DNA of 43,462 nucleotides from Ignavibacteria bacterium (GTDB taxonomy: Bacteria > Bacteroidota > Ignavibacteria > Tepidaquicellales > OLB5). The stretch covers positions 1 to 43,462 of the forward strand of contig JAUQWQ010000211.1 of assembly GCA_030835085.1 (NCBI GenBank). Reading direction: 5' to 3'. Shown here piece after piece: positions 40,920-43,462 of the stretch. Each line of letters starts with the position of its first letter. The first letter of the stretch is position 1. Both the position numbers and the translations under genes were made by a program. The notes under the pieces were generated by a model, which was not told the origin of the DNA, ran no database searches, and saw only the letters and a program-made list of their open reading frames with translations.

Positions 40920-40927
40920 TATATTTG
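40920..40927 (+). promoter_or_regulatory. Bacteroidota-type -7 element (TATATTTG) before the methyltransferase gene
   Basis: TATATTTG lies 32 bases before the TTG start at 40960. The -33 element is not evident. Confidence 0.4.
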
Positions 40928-40959
40928 TCATTAAATTTATTTACAGGGCTAATAGACTA

Positions 40960-41793
40960 TTGAACATTCTGGAAAAATATACTGATGGATTAACGGTCAA
41001 AGACGGGATCTATTTTTCAAATCAAACCAGCGAGATCTCATATCCTGAATCGGGGAATGAGAGCTGTTTCCAGATAGAGCAGGATAGCTTCTGGTTCAAC
41101 CACAGAAATAACTGCATTTTTGAAGCCGTTAAAAGATTTGCACCCAATGAGTTGTTTTTTGATATAGGCGGCGGCAACGGTTTTGTAGCCAAAGCGCTTG
41201 AAGATTCAGGCATTAATACTGTACTGATTGAACCGGGCATAAAGGGATGTTTAAATGCAAAAAAAAGGGGACTCACAAACATAGTATGCTCAACTCTTGA
41301 AAATGCCTCGTTTAAAGAAGGGCTGATAAAAGCAGCCGGACTGTTTGATGTAGTTGAGCATATCGAAAGTGATATTACTTTTTTAAAATACATCAATACT
41401 TATCTGGCCGCAAACGGACTTGTATTTATCACAGTACCGGCATTCAATTTTTTATGGTCAAACGAAGATGCTGACGCAGGGCATTACAAAAGATACACCC
41501 TGAAAAGTATGTCAAGTGTACTGAAGAACGCTGGGTTTAAGATCGAATATTCTACTTATATTTTTTCTATACTGCCTGTACCGGTTTTCCTGATGCGAAG
41601 CCTGCCGAGCAGGCTTGGGTTACACAAAAATTCAGGCGAAGTGGATAAACATTTAAAAGAACATAAAACAAAAAAGGGATTGACTGATAAACTAATGAAT
41701 GCAGTTTGGGAACGGGAAATCGAACGGATAAAAAGAGGTAAAAAGATACATGTGGGAGGAAGCTGTTTAATTGTCGCGAGAAAAACCCTGTAA
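40960..41793 (+). CDS. Class I SAM-dependent methyltransferase
   Basis: A 277-residue methyltransferase. The SAM site LFFDIGGGNGFVAKAL lies near residues 64-79, followed by TVLIEPG (acidic ribose-binding strand), FDVVEHI (motif IV region) and NGLVFITVPAFNFLWSNEDADAGHYKRYTL, which is typical of Methyltransf_12/UbiE-like members acting on small molecules or lipids. The C-terminal part has a hydrophobic helix (IFSILPVPVFLMRSL) that may touch the membrane. Start is TTG at 40960; no ATG is available before the conserved part. The product it modifies is unknown. A kinase-like gene follows at 21 bases. Confidence 0.8.
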   Translation: MNILEKYTDGLTVKDGIYFSNQTSEISYPESGNESCFQIEQDSFWFNHRNNCIFEAVKRFAPNELFFDIGGGNGFVAKALEDSGINTVLIEPGIKGCLNAKKRGLTNIVCSTLENASFKEGLIKAAGLFDVVEHIESDITFLKYINTYLAANGLVFITVPAFNFLWSNEDADAGHYKRYTLKSMSSVLKNAGFKIEYSTYIFSILPVPVFLMRSLPSRLGLHKNSGEVDKHLKEHKTKKGLTDKLMNAVWEREIERIKRGKKIHVGGSCLIVARKTL

Positions 41794-41814
41794 CTAACCT
41801 TTGCAGTAAAAAGC

Positions 41815-42378
41815 ATGCAGAAAAATAATTACTTCATCTTAACAGGCGCAATGGGCGGCGGGAAGTCAACCATACTCAATGCTTTGATCGTAAAGGGATA
41901 TACATGCATTCCGGAGCCCGCCAGGCATATTATAAAAGAACAACGGAAATCCGGAAAGGACGGCACACCTGATAAGAACCCCGCCCGGTTTAATGAATTA
42001 TTGCTTGAAAAAATGATATCGGATTTTGAAAGTAATCAGAATTTTGATGATCTTATAATTTTTGACAGGGGAATTGCTGACGTAGTTGCATACTCTGAAT
42101 TGCTTCATACGGATAGTTCCGCAGCCCTAAAGGCAGCAAATGAATATAAGTATAACAGCCATGTCTTTATGTTTGATGCGTGGAAAGAGATATATGCAAA
42201 CGATGAAGAACGGAAGATGAGCTTTCAGCTTTCAGCCGGGTTTGCCAAGAGTGTGAGGAAAGTTTATAAAAGGCTTGGCTATGAATTAATAGATGTTCCG
42301 TTCGTTTCAATTGATGAACGGGTTGAATTTATAATTGGTGCAATAAACGAATTTTCCAAAAGCAACAAAATAAAATAA
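41815..42378 (+). CDS. P-loop NTPase of the AAA_28 / small-molecule kinase type
   Basis: A 187-residue protein: P-loop GAMGGGKST (11-19), DRGIADV (a DRx loop typical of nucleoside and pantothenate-like kinases) and a lid region DEERKMSFQLSAGFAKSVRKVY. Members of this group are annotated as ATPases or predicted kinases with unknown substrate. It sits between a methyltransferase and an SDR gene on the same strand, within short gaps, so a shared pathway is possible but not shown. Confidence 0.78.
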   Translation: MQKNNYFILTGAMGGGKSTILNALIVKGYTCIPEPARHIIKEQRKSGKDGTPDKNPARFNELLLEKMISDFESNQNFDDLIIFDRGIADVVAYSELLHTDSSAALKAANEYKYNSHVFMFDAWKEIYANDEERKMSFQLSAGFAKSVRKVYKRLGYELIDVPFVSIDERVEFIIGAINEFSKSNKIK

Positions 42379-42411
42379 ACACGAAAATAATTTAAATAAA
42401 GAAATAATTAT

Positions 42412-43137
42412 ATGAAGCTATCAGGAAATAAAATACTAATCACAGGCGGCGCATCGGGAATTGGCTTTGCACTTGCCGAAAGATTCATCAATAAAGGAAA
42501 CGCTGTAATAGTGTGCGGAAGAAGAAAAGATGTGCTTGATGAAGCTGCTGCAAAATTACCAGGACTGATAACCATTCAGGCTGATCTCTCAGGTCCCGAA
42601 GGCAGGGAAGAACTCTACAGAAAAGTTCAAATGGATCATAAAGATACCAATGTACTCATTAATAATGCCGGCATTCAGCAATGGATGAAGGTATCTGACG
42701 AAAATTTTATACAGAGAGCGAAAGATGAACTTGCGATCAATGTTGAAGCTCCAGTTCATTTGACACATATGTTCCTGGATCATGAACCGCTGAGTGTCGT
42801 TATGAATGTAACTTCCGGGCTCGCATTTTCGCCCCTGGCAAAAACACCAGTATATTGCGGAACAAAAGCATTTCTGCATTCATTTACTCAATCCCTCAGA
42901 CATATACTCAGGGAAAGGAACATCGAAGTAATTGAGCTGATTCCCCCGGCATTAAATACTGATCTTGGAGGAAAAGGACTGCATGATTTTGCGCCTCCTG
43001 TGAGCGGATTCATTGAATCCGTTTTTGAGCAGCTTGCAGCCGGGAAAAACGAAATTACATACCAATTCAGTGAGGTCATGTTAAATTCAGGACCCGAAGA
43101 GAGAAAAGCTGCATTTGAAAAAATGAACCAATTATAA
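42412..43137 (+). CDS. Short-chain dehydrogenase/reductase (DltE-like)
   Basis: A 241-residue NAD(P)-dependent oxidoreductase. The cofactor motif TGGASGIG is at 11-18, NNAG at 84-87 and the catalytic Ser-Tyr-Lys at S135, Y148 and K152 (VTSGL, VYCGTKAF). The C-terminal part (VIELIPPALNTDLGGKGLHDF) matches the DltE-type SDRs. The substrate is unknown. It starts 33 bases after the kinase-like gene; a TerB-like gene follows on the same strand. Confidence 0.88.
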   Translation: MKLSGNKILITGGASGIGFALAERFINKGNAVIVCGRRKDVLDEAAAKLPGLITIQADLSGPEGREELYRKVQMDHKDTNVLINNAGIQQWMKVSDENFIQRAKDELAINVEAPVHLTHMFLDHEPLSVVMNVTSGLAFSPLAKTPVYCGTKAFLHSFTQSLRHILRERNIEVIELIPPALNTDLGGKGLHDFAPPVSGFIESVFEQLAAGKNEITYQFSEVMLNSGPEERKAAFEKMNQL

Positions 43138-43214
43138 AATTATTGTGTTAATTATTTCAGAATAAATAAAACGCAATTTTTAATATTATTTTCCAAATAT
43201 TACTCTCAAAACCA

Positions 43215-43462
43215 TTGAAAATATCTAAAATTGATGCCAGCAATTATCTGAAGGGCTTAATGCTCCTTATCAGGAAAGATCATAAGATCACTGAAACTGA
43301 GAATATTTTATTAATGCGGATAGGTAAATCATTAGGCTTTGAACCGGAATTTTGCGAAAGAACGATAAATGAAATACTGAATAATAATTTTATTGAAGAT
43401 ACCCCGCCTGTCTTTTCCGAAAAGGAACTTGCAGTCAAATTCATAAAGGATGGGCTGGCAGT
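43215..43462 (+). CDS. TerB-like domain protein (partial, N-terminus)
   Basis: The frame is open from a TTG at 43215 to the window edge, giving 82 residues. The sequence is helical and acidic, with LKGLMLLIRKDHKITETENILLMRIGKSLGFEPEFCERTINEIL, the pattern of TerB-like co-chaperone or membrane-associated domains. No ATG is present upstream in frame. The 3' part lies outside the window. Assignment is by pattern, not a diagnostic residue. Confidence 0.55.
   Translation, partial: MKISKIDASNYLKGLMLLIRKDHKITETENILLMRIGKSLGFEPEFCERTINEILNNNFIEDTPPVFSEKELAVKFIKDGLA

Overview
The window reads as a chromosomal segment from a Gram-negative member of the Bacteroidota/Chlorobiota group. Ignavibacteria is my best guess, by inference from gene content and style. 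Supporting signs are an LPS pathway (kdsD, lptC, lptA), Lnt, lipoproteins with lipoboxes, a TonB-dependent receptor with a carboxypeptidase-regulatory-like N-terminus, a SPOR-domain envelope protein, ferredoxin-type 2-oxoacid oxidoreductases, and repeated TAnnTTTG (Bacteroidota-type -7) elements just upstream of genes. Shine-Dalgarno signals are mostly weak and TTG/GTG starts are common.

Layout. 1-6090: central metabolism (partial E1-beta of a 2-oxoacid dehydrogenase, a phosphohexomutase, an oligopeptide ABC ATPase, and a two-gene 2-oxoacid:ferredoxin oxidoreductase whose beta and gamma parts are fused). 6158-8255 (minus): DinB-like protein and RlmD. 8384-11354: kdsD-lptC-lptA for LPS synthesis and transport. 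11445-13845: an HU gene behind a long leader, then an HU-like/TM/SPOR protein. 13809-15976 (minus): lnt and ispF. 16137-21617: radA and a 1354-residue SF1 helicase with a C-terminal Vsr/DUF559-like nuclease, a candidate single-gene defence protein. 21687-23969: fbp, a DUF971 protein and two small envelope proteins. 23986-26514 (minus): PDZ/TM/GAF/SpoIIE phosphatase. 26589-26767: tRNA-Pro and tRNA-Phe.

The second half is more accessory. 26768-27368 has no gene but carries a cluster of degenerate palindromic motifs. A lipoprotein gene follows on the minus strand. At 28380-28464 a very good Bacteroidota-type promoter runs straight into a strong terminator, which suggests a tiny RNA or an attenuated leader in front of a TM protein and a C39-like protein. 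29851-33577 is a conspicuously AT-rich four-gene operon (substrate-binding lipoprotein, permease, ATPase, LDH/MDH-like dehydrogenase) that looks horizontally acquired. It is closed by a terminator and then an array of hairpins whose stems vary with both arms changing together. 34078-40029 (minus) encodes two large outer-membrane proteins: a zincin/TolB-propeller/BamA-like barrel fusion and a TonB-dependent receptor. They are separated by three perfect hairpins. The end holds a second solo C39-like protein, a methyltransferase, a P-loop kinase-like protein, an SDR and a partial TerB-like gene.

The observations I would follow first are the hairpin array (33814-34074), the promoter-terminator mini-transcript (28380-28464), the AT-rich transporter-dehydrogenase operon, the HU/HU-SPOR gene pair, and the helicase-nuclease. 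All functional statements rest on motif reading by eye; no database search was possible.
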